Shown here piece by piece: positions 1 to 9,602 of a stretch of DNA of 64,000 nucleotides; within the stretch, counting starts at the first letter, position 1, and every line of letters begins with the position of its first letter. The position numbers and the translations under genes are program-made. The notes below the pieces were generated by a model that searched no databases, was not told where the DNA came from, and was given only the letters and a program-made list of their open reading frames with translations. The stretch is from Xiheimicrobium sp033763395 (GTDB lineage: Bacteria; Myxococcota; Myxococcia; Myxococcales; Myxococcaceae). The stretch lies in assembly GCA_033763395.1 (NCBI GenBank), contig JANRKQ010000086.1, forward strand, positions 38,507-102,506, given 5' to 3'.

Positions 1-1750
1 TGAGCTTCGCGCCGGCGGCCGCGTTGCCGTACACGCTGCAGGTGTGGAGCGGGCCCTGGTGGCCGGCCAGCCTGCACATCGCGCGGTGGAACTGGAACTG
101 GAGGATGCGCGCGAGGAAGTACCGCATGTACGGCACGTTGGCGGGAATGTGGTACTTCGCGCCCGGGTCGAAGAACGCCTCGTCGCGCGCGCCCTTCGCC
201 GGCGCCAGGCCCTGGTACTTGAGGCGCAGCGCCCACCAGTGCTCGTTGTACTTCGCGGGCGGCACCTTGCCGGCGAACACGTCCCACCGCCACTGGTCGA
301 TCATGCGGCCGAACGGGAGGAAGGCGATCTTCTCGAGGGCATCCTTCATCTGCACGTTGATGAGGCCCTTGTCGTCCTTCGGGAGCGCGTCGATGAGGCC
401 GAGCTGCTTGAGGTACTGGGGGGTGATCGACAGCGTGAGCGCGTCGCCGATGGCCTCGTGGAAGCCGTCGTTGGCGCCCTGCTGGAAGAGCACCGGCTTC
501 TGCCAGTACGACATGAAGTAGTAGTGGTGCCCCAGCTCGTGGTGGACCGTGATGAGGTCTTCTTCGTCGAGCTTGATGCACATCTTCAGGCGCAGGTCGT
601 TCGAGTACGTCACGTCCCACGCGCTGGCGTGACAGACGACGTCGCGGTCGCGGGGCTTGGTGAACTGGCTCTTCTCCCAGAAGGTGGGGGGCAGCGGGTC
701 GAAGCCGAGCGAGGTGAAGAACTTCTCACCGATGCGCACCAGGCCCTTCTCGTCGAGCTTCTTCGCCTTCTCGAGGCGCTTGAGGCCGGCGGTGACGTCG
801 AGGCTGGGCTGGTTCTGGTAGGGCTCGACGAGCGGGTAGACGTTGCTCCATTCCTGCGCCCACATGTTGCCGAGGAGGTGCGCCGGGAGCGGGCCCGTCG
901 GCGCCACCACGCCCGCGCCGTACTTCTTCGACAGGCGCGCGCGCACGTAGCAGTGGAGCTGATCGTACAGGGGCTTCACCTGCGTCCAGAGGCGGTCGGT
1001 CTCGGCCTCGAACTCGGCGGGGCTCATGTCGTAGGCGCTGCGCCAGAGCTCGCCGAGATCCTTCGCGCCCACCTCGCGGGCGCCCTCGTTCGAGAGCTCG
1101 ACGAGCCGGGCGTAGAGCGGGCGCATCTCTTTCGACGTCTCGTGCCAGCCGCGCCAGGCCTCGAGCTGCTGCTCCGGCGTCGCGGGCTTCTTGTCTGCGA
1201 CGCTCGCCAGCACCTTCGAGAGCGCGCCGAGATCGCGGCACTTCTGCTCGTCGGCCTTCGGGTCCTTCCCCGGCACATGGCCGTCGCCGCACCACTTGCC
1301 CTTGCCGTACAGGCCCTCGAGCTTCGCCGCCGTCTGCGCCAGCTCGGTGCGCTTCGCCGGATCCGACGGAGCGGGCAGCGCCTGCGACACGCGCAAGAGC
1401 GTGATGAACCGCGCCGTCTCGGGGTCGAGCGCGAGGCCCTGCCAGGCGCCAGATTTCTTGATGGCGCTGCTGGTGTAGGCCATCAGATCTTCGTTCATCG
1501 CCGCCGCGTTCCGCTCGGTGTCGTCGGTGATGTAGGTCGCCTTGATCCACTCGGCGGTCGAGCTGCGCACCCACAGCTTCTTGAGGTCGTCGTTGAGCGT
1601 GACGGTGAAGGCCTTCGCCTCGGCGGCCTTCTTGTCGTCGGCCTTCTGGGGCGCGGGCTTCGCGGGGCTCGGCGGCGGGTTGGGCCGGTTCTGCGGAGGC
1701 GGCATGTTGCCGGCCACGAGGGCACAGGACAGCGCGAGGGCGTTGAGCAT
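1..1750 (-). CDS. M2-family zinc metallopeptidase (ACE-like dipeptidyl carboxypeptidase), 3' end cut by window edge
   Basis: About 583 codons are visible and the frame is still open at the left edge, so the C-terminus is missing. The zinc site HELGH lies near residues 404-408 inside HHELGHHYYF, the signature of peptidase family M2 (angiotensin-converting-enzyme type, which remove C-terminal dipeptides). A downstream stretch reading GANDGFHEAIGDAL supplies the third zinc ligand Glu (HEAIGD), as expected for M2. The N-terminus is a short hydrophobic stretch (MLNALALSCALVAG) followed by a Pro/Lys linker; this may be a weak signal or lipoprotein peptide, consistent with a periplasmic enzyme. The ATG at 1750 has no clear ribosome site. 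It starts 40 bp after the stop of the upstream kinase gene on the same strand, so it is probably the last or a late gene of that operon. The family assignment is firm; substrate and exact export route are inferred. Confidence 0.9.
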   Translation of the reverse strand, partial: MLNALALSCALVAGNMPPPQNRPNPPPSPAKPAPQKADDKKAAEAKAFTVTLNDDLKKLWVRSSTAEWIKATYITDDTERNAAAMNEDLMAYTSSAIKKSGAWQGLALDPETARFITLLRVSQALPAPSDPAKRTELAQTAAKLEGLYGKGKWCGDGHVPGKDPKADEQKCRDLGALSKVLASVADKKPATPEQQLEAWRGWHETSKEMRPLYARLVELSNEGAREVGAKDLGELWRSAYDMSPAEFEAETDRLWTQVKPLYDQLHCYVRARLSKKYGAGVVAPTGPLPAHLLGNMWAQEWSNVYPLVEPYQNQPSLDVTAGLKRLEKAKKLDEKGLVRIGEKFFTSLGFDPLPPTFWEKSQFTKPRDRDVVCHASAWDVTYSNDLRLKMCIKLDEEDLITVHHELGHHYYFMSYWQKPVLFQQGANDGFHEAIGDALTLSITPQYLKQLGLIDALPKDDKGLINVQMKDALEKIAFLPFGRMIDQWRWDVFAGKVPPAKYNEHWWALRLKYQGLAPAKGARDEAFFDPGAKYHIPANVPYMRYFLARILQFQFHRAMCRLAGHQGPLHTCSVYGNAAAGAKL

Positions 1751-1790
1751 GGCCGCGCGCTGTAGCAGAGAACGCCCGCGGGGGGAGTCG

Positions 1791-3620
1791 TCAGGGCTTC
1801 TTCGCGAGCGACTCGAGGGTGACGGCGTTCTCGGTCACCTGCCCCGGCACCACGGTGACGGACAGCACCCGCACCGTCCCGTCCTCTTCCTGGAGCTGCA
1901 GCTCGTGCTGGCCGGACGGCACCCACGAGACGAGCGGCGTCTTGCCGAGCGGCTGGCCCATCAGCACCACGGTGACGGGGCGATCGCTCGTGAGCGAGAG
2001 GCCGCCGATGCCCTGGGGCTTCGACATGCGGGCGTAGACGAAGACGCCTCCGCCGGCGCCCAGCACGAGCGCGAGGAGGGCCGCGACGATGATCGGCACG
2101 CGCGACGGCTCCGGGCGGGCGCTCACCGCGTTGCGCGCGGGATCGGTCGGCACCTGCTGGAGCTGCCGCATCGAGCCCCTGGGGGCCGTGGTGAGCACCT
2201 TCGTGCGCTCACCAGCCTCGTCGAGATCGCCGAACAACGAATCGGCCGAGAGCCCGGGCTGGGGTGGCGGCGTCCCCTGCCGGGCGGGCTGCGGCGGCGG
2301 CGTCGACGGGCGGGCCGGCTGTGGCGCGGGCGTCGACGGGCGCGCGGGCTGCGGGTTGGGGGTGGCCTGCCGGGGCGCGCGGCTCTCGACGGGCATCGGC
2401 GGCACCCGATTGGCGGCGAACTCGGGCACCTCGCCGGTCGGCGGCTCTTCGGAGCGCTCGGCGCGGCGCTCCTCGAGCAGCTGCCGTGCCTTCGCGCGCA
2501 TCTCGGCGATGGCCGGGCCCGACTCGATCAACGTGCGCACCGGCGCGTCGCCCGCGTCCATCCCCGGCCCGCGCGGGCGCTGCACCATCACGGTCGGGCC
2601 CTCGCGCGGCGCCTCGCTCACGCGGTGGGCCTCGGTGCCCGGCTCCTGCGGCACGCGGGACAGCAGCTTGTCGAGATCGCGGCGCCGGTCGGCGAACCGC
2701 TCGCGCACCATCTCGGCGCAGCGCTCCTTCGTCCAGGCGGTCGAGCCCGCGGCGAGCGACAGATCGCGAATGAGCTCGGTCGCCGACTGGTAGCGCTTGT
2801 CGCGGTTGCGCTCGAGGGCCTTCATCACCACCGCGTCGATGGCCTTCGGCACGCGCCGGTTCGCCTTCGAGGGGAGCGGGATCTCGCCCTCGTACACCGC
2901 GGCCATCTCGGCGCCCGGGTTCCCGCGGAAGAACAGCCGCTGCCCGGTGAGGAGCTCGTGGAAGATGATGCCGAGCGAGAAGAGATCGCTGCGCGGGTCG
3001 AGATCCTTCCCCACGGCCTGCTCGGGCGACATGTAGGCGGTGGTGCCCCGCACCATGCCGGCCACCGTGCGCCGCTGCGCGCCCATGGCGCGGGCGATGC
3101 CGAAGTCGAGCATCTTCGTCGCGCCGTCGAAGCCCGTCATGATGTTCCGCGGCGTCACGTCGCGGTGGACGATCGGCTGCGCGGTGCCCCTGGCGTCCTT
3201 GTGCAGGTGCGCGTGGGCCAGGCCCTGCGCGGCTTCCCGAATGGCGGCGAGCGCGTAGCCGAGCGGCACCGGCTCGCCCTGCTTCGCCCAGGCGTCCACC
3301 ACCTCTTCGACGTTGGCGCCCTGGATGAACTCGATCACCATCAGCACGTCTTCGCCAGCGCGCTCGAGATCGACGACCTGCGCGACGTTCGCGTGCGACA
3401 GCGTGGCCGTCACCCGGGCCTCGTCGAGGAGCATCTGGAGCGCGACGGGATCCTCACGCTGCTCCGGGAGGATGTTCTTGAGCACCACCGCGCGATGCTG
3501 GAACGGCCCCGAGCGGGCGAAGCCAAGAAAGATCTCGGCCATGCCTCCAACGGCCAGTCGGCAGAGCACCTCGTACTTGCCGTAGCGCCTGCCCGTGAAT
3601 TCGTCGGGAACCAGCTTCAT
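1791..3620 (-). CDS. Transmembrane Ser/Thr protein kinase with PEGA-like C-terminal domain
   Basis: The product is 609 residues. An N-terminal Hanks-type kinase domain (about 13-290) keeps the glycine-rich loop region, the ATP lysine K48, the catalytic loop HRDVTPRN (D154, N159), the DFG motif (D172) and an SPE activation-segment end. It is therefore predicted to be active. A long Pro/Ala/Arg linker carries near-tandem repeats of a PARPSTP-type unit. One membrane helix follows (VPIIVAALLALVLGAGGG), then an extracytoplasmic tail of about 70 residues of PEGA type (GQPLGKTPLVSWVPSGQHEL). The start at 3620 was chosen because ATG there overlaps the stop of the upstream BNR gene by one base (TGATG). 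A longer frame reaching 4073 lies wholly inside that gene and is not credible. This is a typical myxobacterial receptor-kinase layout; its substrate is unknown. Confidence 0.93.
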   Translation of the reverse strand: MKLVPDEFTGRRYGKYEVLCRLAVGGMAEIFLGFARSGPFQHRAVVLKNILPEQREDPVALQMLLDEARVTATLSHANVAQVVDLERAGEDVLMVIEFIQGANVEEVVDAWAKQGEPVPLGYALAAIREAAQGLAHAHLHKDARGTAQPIVHRDVTPRNIMTGFDGATKMLDFGIARAMGAQRRTVAGMVRGTTAYMSPEQAVGKDLDPRSDLFSLGIIFHELLTGQRLFFRGNPGAEMAAVYEGEIPLPSKANRRVPKAIDAVVMKALERNRDKRYQSATELIRDLSLAAGSTAWTKERCAEMVRERFADRRRDLDKLLSRVPQEPGTEAHRVSEAPREGPTVMVQRPRGPGMDAGDAPVRTLIESGPAIAEMRAKARQLLEERRAERSEEPPTGEVPEFAANRVPPMPVESRAPRQATPNPQPARPSTPAPQPARPSTPPPQPARQGTPPPQPGLSADSLFGDLDEAGERTKVLTTAPRGSMRQLQQVPTDPARNAVSARPEPSRVPIIVAALLALVLGAGGGVFVYARMSKPQGIGGLSLTSDRPVTVVLMGQPLGKTPLVSWVPSGQHELQLQEEDGTVRVLSVTVVPGQVTENAVTLESLAKKP

Positions 3621-4862
3621 CAGCGGTTCGCCGACTCTACCCTTCTGGTGCGCCCGAGAAAGAACAGCAGCACCGAAACGAGGCCAGCGCCCACGGGTGC
3701 GCCCTGACACCCACCTCGGGGCGGCGGCACCGGCCCGGGCTCGACGCTGGGCCCGCCACAGGTTGCAACATGGTCGGGCGCAAGGCCCAGCTCCGCCCGT
3801 TCGACCGGCCACACCACCGAACAGGCGCGCGTCGTCGGGGCGTCTGCGGGGCAGGCCCGGGGTCCGCTGATGCGGCTCCACGTCAGCACCGGCACGGCGC
3901 CAGGTGCGTCGAGCCGGGCGACCGCGAAGCCGTCTTCTCCGGACTGACGCCCGCAAGCGAGCGTCTCGCCACCGAGTCTCGCCACGCACGCGCGCTGCCG
4001 CGGCTGCTCGAGCACTTCGAAGTCGCTGCCGTTGGTCGAGCGATAGACCCGGTCGCCGAGGGCGAGCCACCACAGCCCCCCGTCCTGGGCCATGGACGAC
4101 ACGCGCCCGTCGGCGGTGAGCACCGTCACGAAGGTGCGGCCACCGTCGACGCTCTTGAGGAGCCGCGTTCGTTCCGGCGTCACCGAGTCGTCCACGACCG
4201 ACGCGAAGAGGACGCTGGCGTTCGACGCGTCGATGGCGTGCACGGTGAAGACCGAGCCCGTGGAGAACGCCGCGGTCAGCTCGATCTCCGAGAAGCTCGC
4301 GGCGCGGTCATCGCTCACGAAGAGCGAGAGCCGCCTCGGCTCGAAGTACCACGCCGACACGACCACCCGCCGGGGATCCGAAGGGGCCACCCGCACCGCG
4401 TTGAAGAAGAGCGCCTCCGAGGCGAGCGCCGTGGCCGAGAACGTCTTCCCGTCGTCCGTCGAGGCCCACAGCCCGTTGCGGACCCCGAAGCGCGCCGAGG
4501 TGACGAAGAGCGTGTCGCCGGCCTCGACGACGTCGGCCGCGCCCCGGCTCTCGAAGTCGGGGTGCCGCTCGAACGAGCACCCGCGGTCGCGGCTGACCGC
4601 CAGCCCCGAGATGGCCGCCGCGAAGAGCGTTCCGCTCCGCGTGGCCGTCCACGTGGGCTGCTCGCGCGCCCCGAAGCCGAGCACCTCGGGACAGATCCAC
4701 TCGTACGTGCATCGGTCGTCGCTCACGAGCGCGCCGAAGGTGGTCGAGACGACGAGGCCTCCCGGGGTCCAGGGGCTGGGCGAGACGGCGAGCGACTGCG
4801 GCGGCACGCCGTGGGCCCAGGCGAGCGACGAGACCATGAGCCCCAGGAGCCAGCCGAGCCGG

Positions 4863-4870
<8 letters not shown>
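3620..4870 (-). CDS. Secreted BNR/sialidase-type beta-propeller protein with MYXO-CTERM-like anchor
   Basis: This 416-residue protein opens with a signal peptide (MRNRLGWLLGLMVSSLAWA). Several Asp-box/BNR-like units follow (VSRDRGCSF, STDDGKTF, VSDDRAASF, SVDGGRTF), spaced as in a beta-propeller. The C-terminus is GGCQGAPVGAGLVSVLLFF followed by LGRTRR. That is the Gly-Cys, single helix, Arg-cluster layout of the MYXO-CTERM tail, which myxobacteria process for surface anchoring. The start is GTG at 4868-4870, overlapping the final codons of cmk by 8 bp. No sialidase catalytic residues were recognised, so an enzymatic role should not be assumed; it could equally be a binding or structural propeller. 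It is translationally coupled at its 3' end to the downstream receptor kinase, which may hint at a surface sensor function (inference). Confidence 0.85.
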
Positions 4871-5546
<676 letters not shown>

Positions 5547-5553
5547 GGGCGCC

Positions 5554-6522
5554 TCACTTGCCGCTGAACACACCCATCGCGCGGAACTTGTCGTAGCGCT
5601 GGGCGATGAGCTGATCGGGCTTGAGCCTCTTGAGCTCGCGCAGGTGCTTTCGGAGCGCCTGGCCCAGCGCCTGCGCCGCCGCCGCTGGATCGCGATGGCC
5701 ACCGCCCGCCGGCTCGGGGACGATCTCGTCGACGACGCCGAGCTCCTTCAAGTCCGTGGCGACCAGCTTCAGCGCCTCGGCCGCCTTGTCAGCGCGCGTC
5801 GCATCGCGGAACAGAATCGACGCGCAGCCCTCGGGCGAGATCACCGAATAGATCGAGTACTGCATCATCAGCACCCGGTTGCCCACGCCGATCGCCAGGG
5901 CGCCGCCCGAGCCGCCCTCACCGACGACGGTGCTGATGACCGGCACTGGAAGGCCCGCCATCACCTCGAGGTTGACGGCGATCGCCTCGGCCTGTCCGCG
6001 CTCCTCGGCGCCGATGCCCGGGTAGGCGCCCGGCGTGTCGACGAAGGTGAAGATCGGCCGCTTGAAGCGCGCGGCGAGCTCGAAGAGGCGGCGCGACTTC
6101 CGGTAGCCCTCGGGCCGCGGCATGCCGAAGTTGCGCAGCATGTTCTCCTTCGTGCTGCGGCCCTTCTGGTGCCCCATCACCATCACCGGCTCACCGTCGA
6201 AGCGCGCGAAGCCGCCGATGATCGACGGGTCCTCTCCGAAGAGGCGATCGCCCGCCAGCTCGCAGTAGTCGGTGAAGAGGAAGTTCACGTAGTCGAGGAA
6301 GTACGGGCGCGCGTTGTGGCGAGACAGCTGCACCACCTGCCAGCGGGACAGATCGTTGAAGATCTCCTCCTGGAGCTTCTTCGCCTTCTTCTCCAGCCGG
6401 CCGATCTCCTGCGTCATGTCGACGGCGCCGGACTTCGAGATGCTGCGCAGGTCACCGATCTTCTTCTCGAGCTCGAGGAGCGGCCGCTCGAAGTCGAGTG
6501 CGTGGGCGGAGCTGATGGCCAT
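5554..6522 (-). CDS. accA: Acetyl-CoA carboxylase carboxyltransferase subunit alpha
   Basis: The 322-residue product matches the usual length of AccA (about 320). With AccD it transfers the carboxyl group from carboxybiotin to acetyl-CoA, making malonyl-CoA for fatty acid synthesis. Recognisable family blocks are the N-terminal coiled segment (LDFERPLLELEKKI), RHNARPYFLDYV, GHQKGRSTKEN, NFGMPRPEGYRKS, FVDTPGAYPGIGAEERGQAE and GEGGSGGALAIGVGN. The start at 6522 (MAISSAH) was chosen because it gives the family length; the open frame extends 72 codons further upstream but has no family resemblance there. It is the first gene of the minus-strand run accA-cmk-BNR protein-kinase-peptidase, and is divergent from the small membrane protein at 6620. 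Confidence 0.96.
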   Translation of the reverse strand: MAISSAHALDFERPLLELEKKIGDLRSISKSGAVDMTQEIGRLEKKAKKLQEEIFNDLSRWQVVQLSRHNARPYFLDYVNFLFTDYCELAGDRLFGEDPSIIGGFARFDGEPVMVMGHQKGRSTKENMLRNFGMPRPEGYRKSRRLFELAARFKRPIFTFVDTPGAYPGIGAEERGQAEAIAVNLEVMAGLPVPVISTVVGEGGSGGALAIGVGNRVLMMQYSIYSVISPEGCASILFRDATRADKAAEALKLVATDLKELGVVDEIVPEPAGGGHRDPAAAAQALGQALRKHLRELKRLKPDQLIAQRYDKFRAMGVFSGK

Positions 6523-6619
6523 GGTGCGCGGCGATATGGCGCGCCGCGACGCGACGGGCAAGCGTCCTCGTTGCGGTGGCGGGTGCGCGAGCGTCGGTCT
6601 TTCGGCTACAAAACGTCGA

Positions 6620-7270
6620 ATGCGCCCTGCTCTCCTCGCGGTCGCCGTGATCGGTGTCTCGCTGTCTGCCCAGGCTGGAATCCTCTCGGGCCTCGCCAAG
6701 CTCGGGAAGGCCGGCAAGGTGGCCTCGACGGGCGTCAAGCTCTCGCGCGGCGCGAAGTTGGCCAGGCTCGCGGGCGGCGTCTCGACGGTGGTGGTGGCTG
6801 AGCGCGCGGCGGCCTCGCTCGGCGGCGTCGCGGCCGAGGGCGCGGGCTATCTGGCGCGGTCGAGCTCCGGTGAGCTGGTGATGCTGACGAAGGCGGCAAG
6901 TGCGCCGATGGTGGTGGACGACGTCGCCAAAGCGGCGAGCCATCTGGGCCCGAAGCCGACGATGGTGATCGACGCCTCCGTGGCGGCCAGCCCCGAGGCG
7001 CTCAAGGCGCTGCCGGCCGAGACCGAACTCTTCGTCGCCGATGGCGTGCGCAAGGTGCATGTGCGGCGCGTCGAGAAGGACGGGCTGGTCGAGTTCGTCG
7101 TCGACCAGGGGGGCAACGCGGTCGATCTGGCGGACTACGCAGCAAGCCTCGTCGGCGATGACGACCCCGAGCCAGACTCGAGCGGCGATTCCTTCGGGGG
7201 GCTGGTGGTCGGCGGTGTGCTGCTCGCCGCCTATGTCGGCTGGAAGCTGCTGCGCGCCCGGGCCGCGTGA
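6620..7270 (+). CDS. Hypothetical exported membrane protein with N-terminal signal and C-terminal helix
   Basis: I do not recognise a family in this 216-residue protein. It begins with a signal peptide (MRPALLAVAVIGVSLSAQAG) and continues with an Ala/Gly/Lys-rich amphipathic stretch (residues 20-70). A mixed alpha/beta middle follows (VDDVAKAASHLGPKPTMVID, ETELFVADGVRKVHVRR). It ends with an acidic stretch (DDDPEPDSSGD) and one membrane helix with a positive tail (GGLVVGGVLLAAYVGWKLLRARA). It is therefore probably a periplasmic domain tethered to the inner membrane. The ATG at 6620 follows an AT-richer stretch containing TACAAA, which may be a -10 element. The MFS transporter gene begins 13 bp after its stop, suggesting co-transcription. 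Confidence 0.7.
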   Translation: MRPALLAVAVIGVSLSAQAGILSGLAKLGKAGKVASTGVKLSRGAKLARLAGGVSTVVVAERAAASLGGVAAEGAGYLARSSSGELVMLTKAASAPMVVDDVAKAASHLGPKPTMVIDASVAASPEALKALPAETELFVADGVRKVHVRRVEKDGLVEFVVDQGGNAVDLADYAASLVGDDDPEPDSSGDSFGGLVVGGVLLAAYVGWKLLRARAA

Positions 7271-7283
7271 CGCGCTCTTCGCC

Positions 7284-8525
7284 GTGGAGCGTTCCGAGAA
7301 GGGCGAGGCTCCGTCACCCAACCGCGTTGGAGCCTTCGGGCCCTGGCGGTTCGTGCTGGTCTTCGGCGTCGTCAGCCTGTTGGCCGACATGGTCTACGAG
7401 GGCGCCCGGAGCATCATCGGGCCCTACCTGGGCACTCTCGGCGCCTCGGCCACGGCCGTCGGCCTGATCGCGGGCGCGGGTGAGTTCCTGGGCTACGGCT
7501 TGCGGCTGGCGTCGGCGTACCTCGTGACGCGCAGCCGCGCCTACTGGGCCTGGACGTTCGCCGGCTACGCCCTCACGGTCACGAGCGTGCCCCTGCTCGG
7601 GCTGAGCGGGAGCCTCGCGATCACCGCGCTCCTCTACGGCGGCGAAAGAATGGGCAAGGCCGTGCGCGGCCCCGCGAAGGACACACTGCTCTCGTGGGCC
7701 TCGGCGTCGACCGGACGTGGCAAGGCGTTCGGCGTGCACCAGGTGTTCGACCAGCTCGGAGCCGTCGCCGGCCCGCTGCTGGTCGCGGCTGTCCTCAGCG
7801 CGCACGCTCATGACCATCGCTCGGCCTTTGGCGCGCTCCTGGTGCCCGGGCTCGGCGTGCTCCTCGTACTCGTGTGGCTCCGACATCGGGCTCCGGAGCC
7901 GTGGCGGTTCGAGGCAGGTCCCGCTCCACGCTCGCCTCTGGCCGGGAGCCCGGAGGCCCGCGGGCTGCCACGGCGCTTCTGGAAGTACCTGGCAACCGTG
8001 GCGTTGCTGTCTTCGTCGGTCGCCTCGTTTCCCCTCATCGCGTTCCATCTCGAGGCGCTGCAGCTCGCGTCACCCGCGACGATTCCGGTGCTGTACGCGG
8101 GCGCGATGGCGGTCGAGGGGCTCACCGCGGTCGCGGTCGGGCACGCCTACGATCGCCTCGGCCCCAGGGTGCTCTTCGCGGCCCCGGTGGCCGCCGCCGG
8201 GGCTGCCCTGGCGTTCGCCAACACCGCAGTGCTCGTCTGGCTCGGTCTGGGCTTGTGGGGCGCGGTCAACGGCATTCTCGACTCGACCGTCAAGGCGGCA
8301 GTCTCGACGTGGGTCCCCACCGAGCGGCGGGCGGTCGCTTTCGGCTGGCTGGCGCTGATGCGCGGCGCCGGCTTGCTGATCTCCGGCGGCGTGTTGGGCG
8401 CGGCCGCGGCCTCTCGCCCATCGCTGGCGGCCGGCCTCATCGTCACGGCGAACGCGCTTGCGTTGAGCGCGCTGTGGGCCGTGCTCCGGAACCCCGAGGC
8501 TCAAGGTCGTGACCTCGAGCGGTGA
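7284..8525 (+). CDS. Major facilitator superfamily transporter
   Basis: The 413-residue protein has about twelve hydrophobic segments in two halves, with a central cytoplasmic loop (roughly RHRAPEPWRF to EARGLPRRFWKY), as in MFS permeases. The first helix region reads FVLVFGVVSLLADMVYEGAR, followed by IIGPYLGTLGASATAVGLIAG. The inter-helix loop contains GGERMGKAVRGPAKDTLLSW, where MFS carriers carry their conserved charged loop. Layout and sequence resemble uncharacterised MFS proteins of the YnfM/permease type rather than a drug-efflux family I can name, so the substrate is unknown. The start is GTG at 7284, 13 bp downstream of the previous stop; a longer frame upstream overlaps the preceding gene and was rejected. 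The gene converges on sucD across a hairpin-rich gap. Confidence 0.85.
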   Translation: MERSEKGEAPSPNRVGAFGPWRFVLVFGVVSLLADMVYEGARSIIGPYLGTLGASATAVGLIAGAGEFLGYGLRLASAYLVTRSRAYWAWTFAGYALTVTSVPLLGLSGSLAITALLYGGERMGKAVRGPAKDTLLSWASASTGRGKAFGVHQVFDQLGAVAGPLLVAAVLSAHAHDHRSAFGALLVPGLGVLLVLVWLRHRAPEPWRFEAGPAPRSPLAGSPEARGLPRRFWKYLATVALLSSSVASFPLIAFHLEALQLASPATIPVLYAGAMAVEGLTAVAVGHAYDRLGPRVLFAAPVAAAGAALAFANTAVLVWLGLGLWGAVNGILDSTVKAAVSTWVPTERRAVAFGWLALMRGAGLLISGGVLGAAAASRPSLAAGLIVTANALALSALWAVLRNPEAQGRDLER

Positions 8526-8560
8526 GCGTGGCCCTCCGCGCCTCGAGTGGGCTCCATGTG

Positions 8561-8608
8561 GTCGCTGGGCGGCCGCGGCGCGCTGCGTCAGCTCGATCGC
8601 CCAGCGAC
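8561..8608. terminator. Large inverted repeat in the convergent MFS/sucD gap
   Basis: Perfect 11-bp arms GTCGCTGGGCG and CGCCCAGCGAC enclose a GC-rich 26-nt loop. The repeat lies 35 bp after the MFS stop, between two convergent genes. There is no T-run, so Rho-independent termination is only suggested by the position and strength of the hairpin. Confidence 0.5.
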
Positions 8609-8640
8609 GCCCCCGGCCGCCGCGCGGCGGGAACGACAAC

Positions 8641-8670
8641 GCCGGGTCTCCACCCGCTGGAGATCCCGGC
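8641..8670. terminator. Hairpin downstream of sucD
   Basis: The arms GCCGGGTCTCCA and TGGAGATCCCGGC pair with a single bulged A around a 5-nt loop. The structure sits 24 bp beyond the sucD stop on the minus strand and can serve both convergent transcripts. It lacks a strong U-tract. A smaller hairpin (CCGCC/GGCGG near 8617-8630) lies beside it. Confidence 0.55.
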
Positions 8671-8694
8671 GCCTCGAGCTCGACGGCAGGCTTC

Positions 8695-9588
8695 TCAGGC
8701 CTTGAGGCCCTTGCGCTTCATCGCCTCGACCAGCGTGGTGCCGAGCTCTGACGGCGACTGCGCCATCACGTAGCCCGCTGCGCTCATGGCCTTCACCTTC
8801 TCGGCGGCGGTGCCCTTCCCGCCCGCGATGATCGCGCCGGCGTGGCCCATGCGCTTGCCCGGAGGCGCGCTCGCGCCGGCGATGAACCCGGCGATCGGCT
8901 TCTTGAAGTTCGCCTTCACCCAGGCCGCGGCCTCTTCTTCCGCGCTGCCGCCGATCTCGCCGATCATGATGACCGCGTCGGTCTCGGCGTCGTCGTTGAA
9001 CAGCTTGAGCACGTCGATGAAGTTGGTGCCGTTCACCGGGTCGCCGCCGATGCCCACGGCGGTCGACTGGCCGAGCCCGAGGCTGGTGAGCTGGAACACC
9101 GCCTCGTAGGTGAGCGTGCCGGAGCGCGACACCACGCCGATGCGCCCCGGCCGGTGGATGTGGCCCGGCATGATGCCGATCTTGCACTTGCCGCCCGGGG
9201 TGATGACGCCGGGGCAGTTCGGCCCGATGAGGCGCGTCGACGTGCCCTGGAGGAAGCGCTTGGCCTTCACCATGTCGTTCACCGGAATGCCCTCGGTGAT
9301 AGTGATGACGAGCGGCAGCTTCGCGTCGGCCGCTTCCATGATCGAGTCGGCCGCGAACGGGGGCGGCACGAAGACGACCGAGGCGTTGGCGCCAGTCGCC
9401 TTCACGGCCTGCTCGACGGTGTCGAAGATGGGCACCTTGCCCTCGAACTTCTGGCCGCCCTTGCCCGGCGTGACGCCGGCGACGACGTTGGTGCCGTACT
9501 CCATGCACTGCTTCGCATGGAACGATCCGGCCGACCCGGTGATGCCCTGAACGACGAGGCGCGTCTCTGCGTTGACGAGGATGCTCAT
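8695..9588 (-). CDS. sucD: Succinate-CoA ligase (ADP/GDP-forming) subunit alpha
   Basis: The 297-residue product is the nucleotide- and CoA-binding subunit of succinyl-CoA synthetase, which converts succinyl-CoA to succinate with substrate-level phosphorylation in the TCA cycle. Visible family blocks include the CoA-binding Rossmann start (VVQGITGSAGSFHAKQ), TRLIGPNCPGVITPG, GVVSRSGTLTYEAV, GIGGDPVNGTNFID and the GHAGAII motif with the phosphorylated histidine. Length matches the family. A purine-rich ribosome site (AAAGAGAGAG) precedes the ATG. It follows sucC by 14 bp in the same operon and ends near a hairpin, so it is probably the last gene of the transcript. Confidence 0.98.
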   Translation of the reverse strand: MSILVNAETRLVVQGITGSAGSFHAKQCMEYGTNVVAGVTPGKGGQKFEGKVPIFDTVEQAVKATGANASVVFVPPPFAADSIMEAADAKLPLVITITEGIPVNDMVKAKRFLQGTSTRLIGPNCPGVITPGGKCKIGIMPGHIHRPGRIGVVSRSGTLTYEAVFQLTSLGLGQSTAVGIGGDPVNGTNFIDVLKLFNDDAETDAVIMIGEIGGSAEEEAAAWVKANFKKPIAGFIAGASAPPGKRMGHAGAIIAGGKGTAAEKVKAMSAAGYVMAQSPSELGTTLVEAMKRKGLKA

Positions 9589-9602
9589 GGTGTCTCTCTC
9601 TT

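Noticed and set aside
44..1765. Long plus-strand frame (573 codons) rich in Arg, Glu, Leu and His
   Set aside because: It is antisense to the M2 peptidase gene, whose HELGH zinc site and normal composition are clear. The composition of the plus frame is that of a GC-rich shadow.
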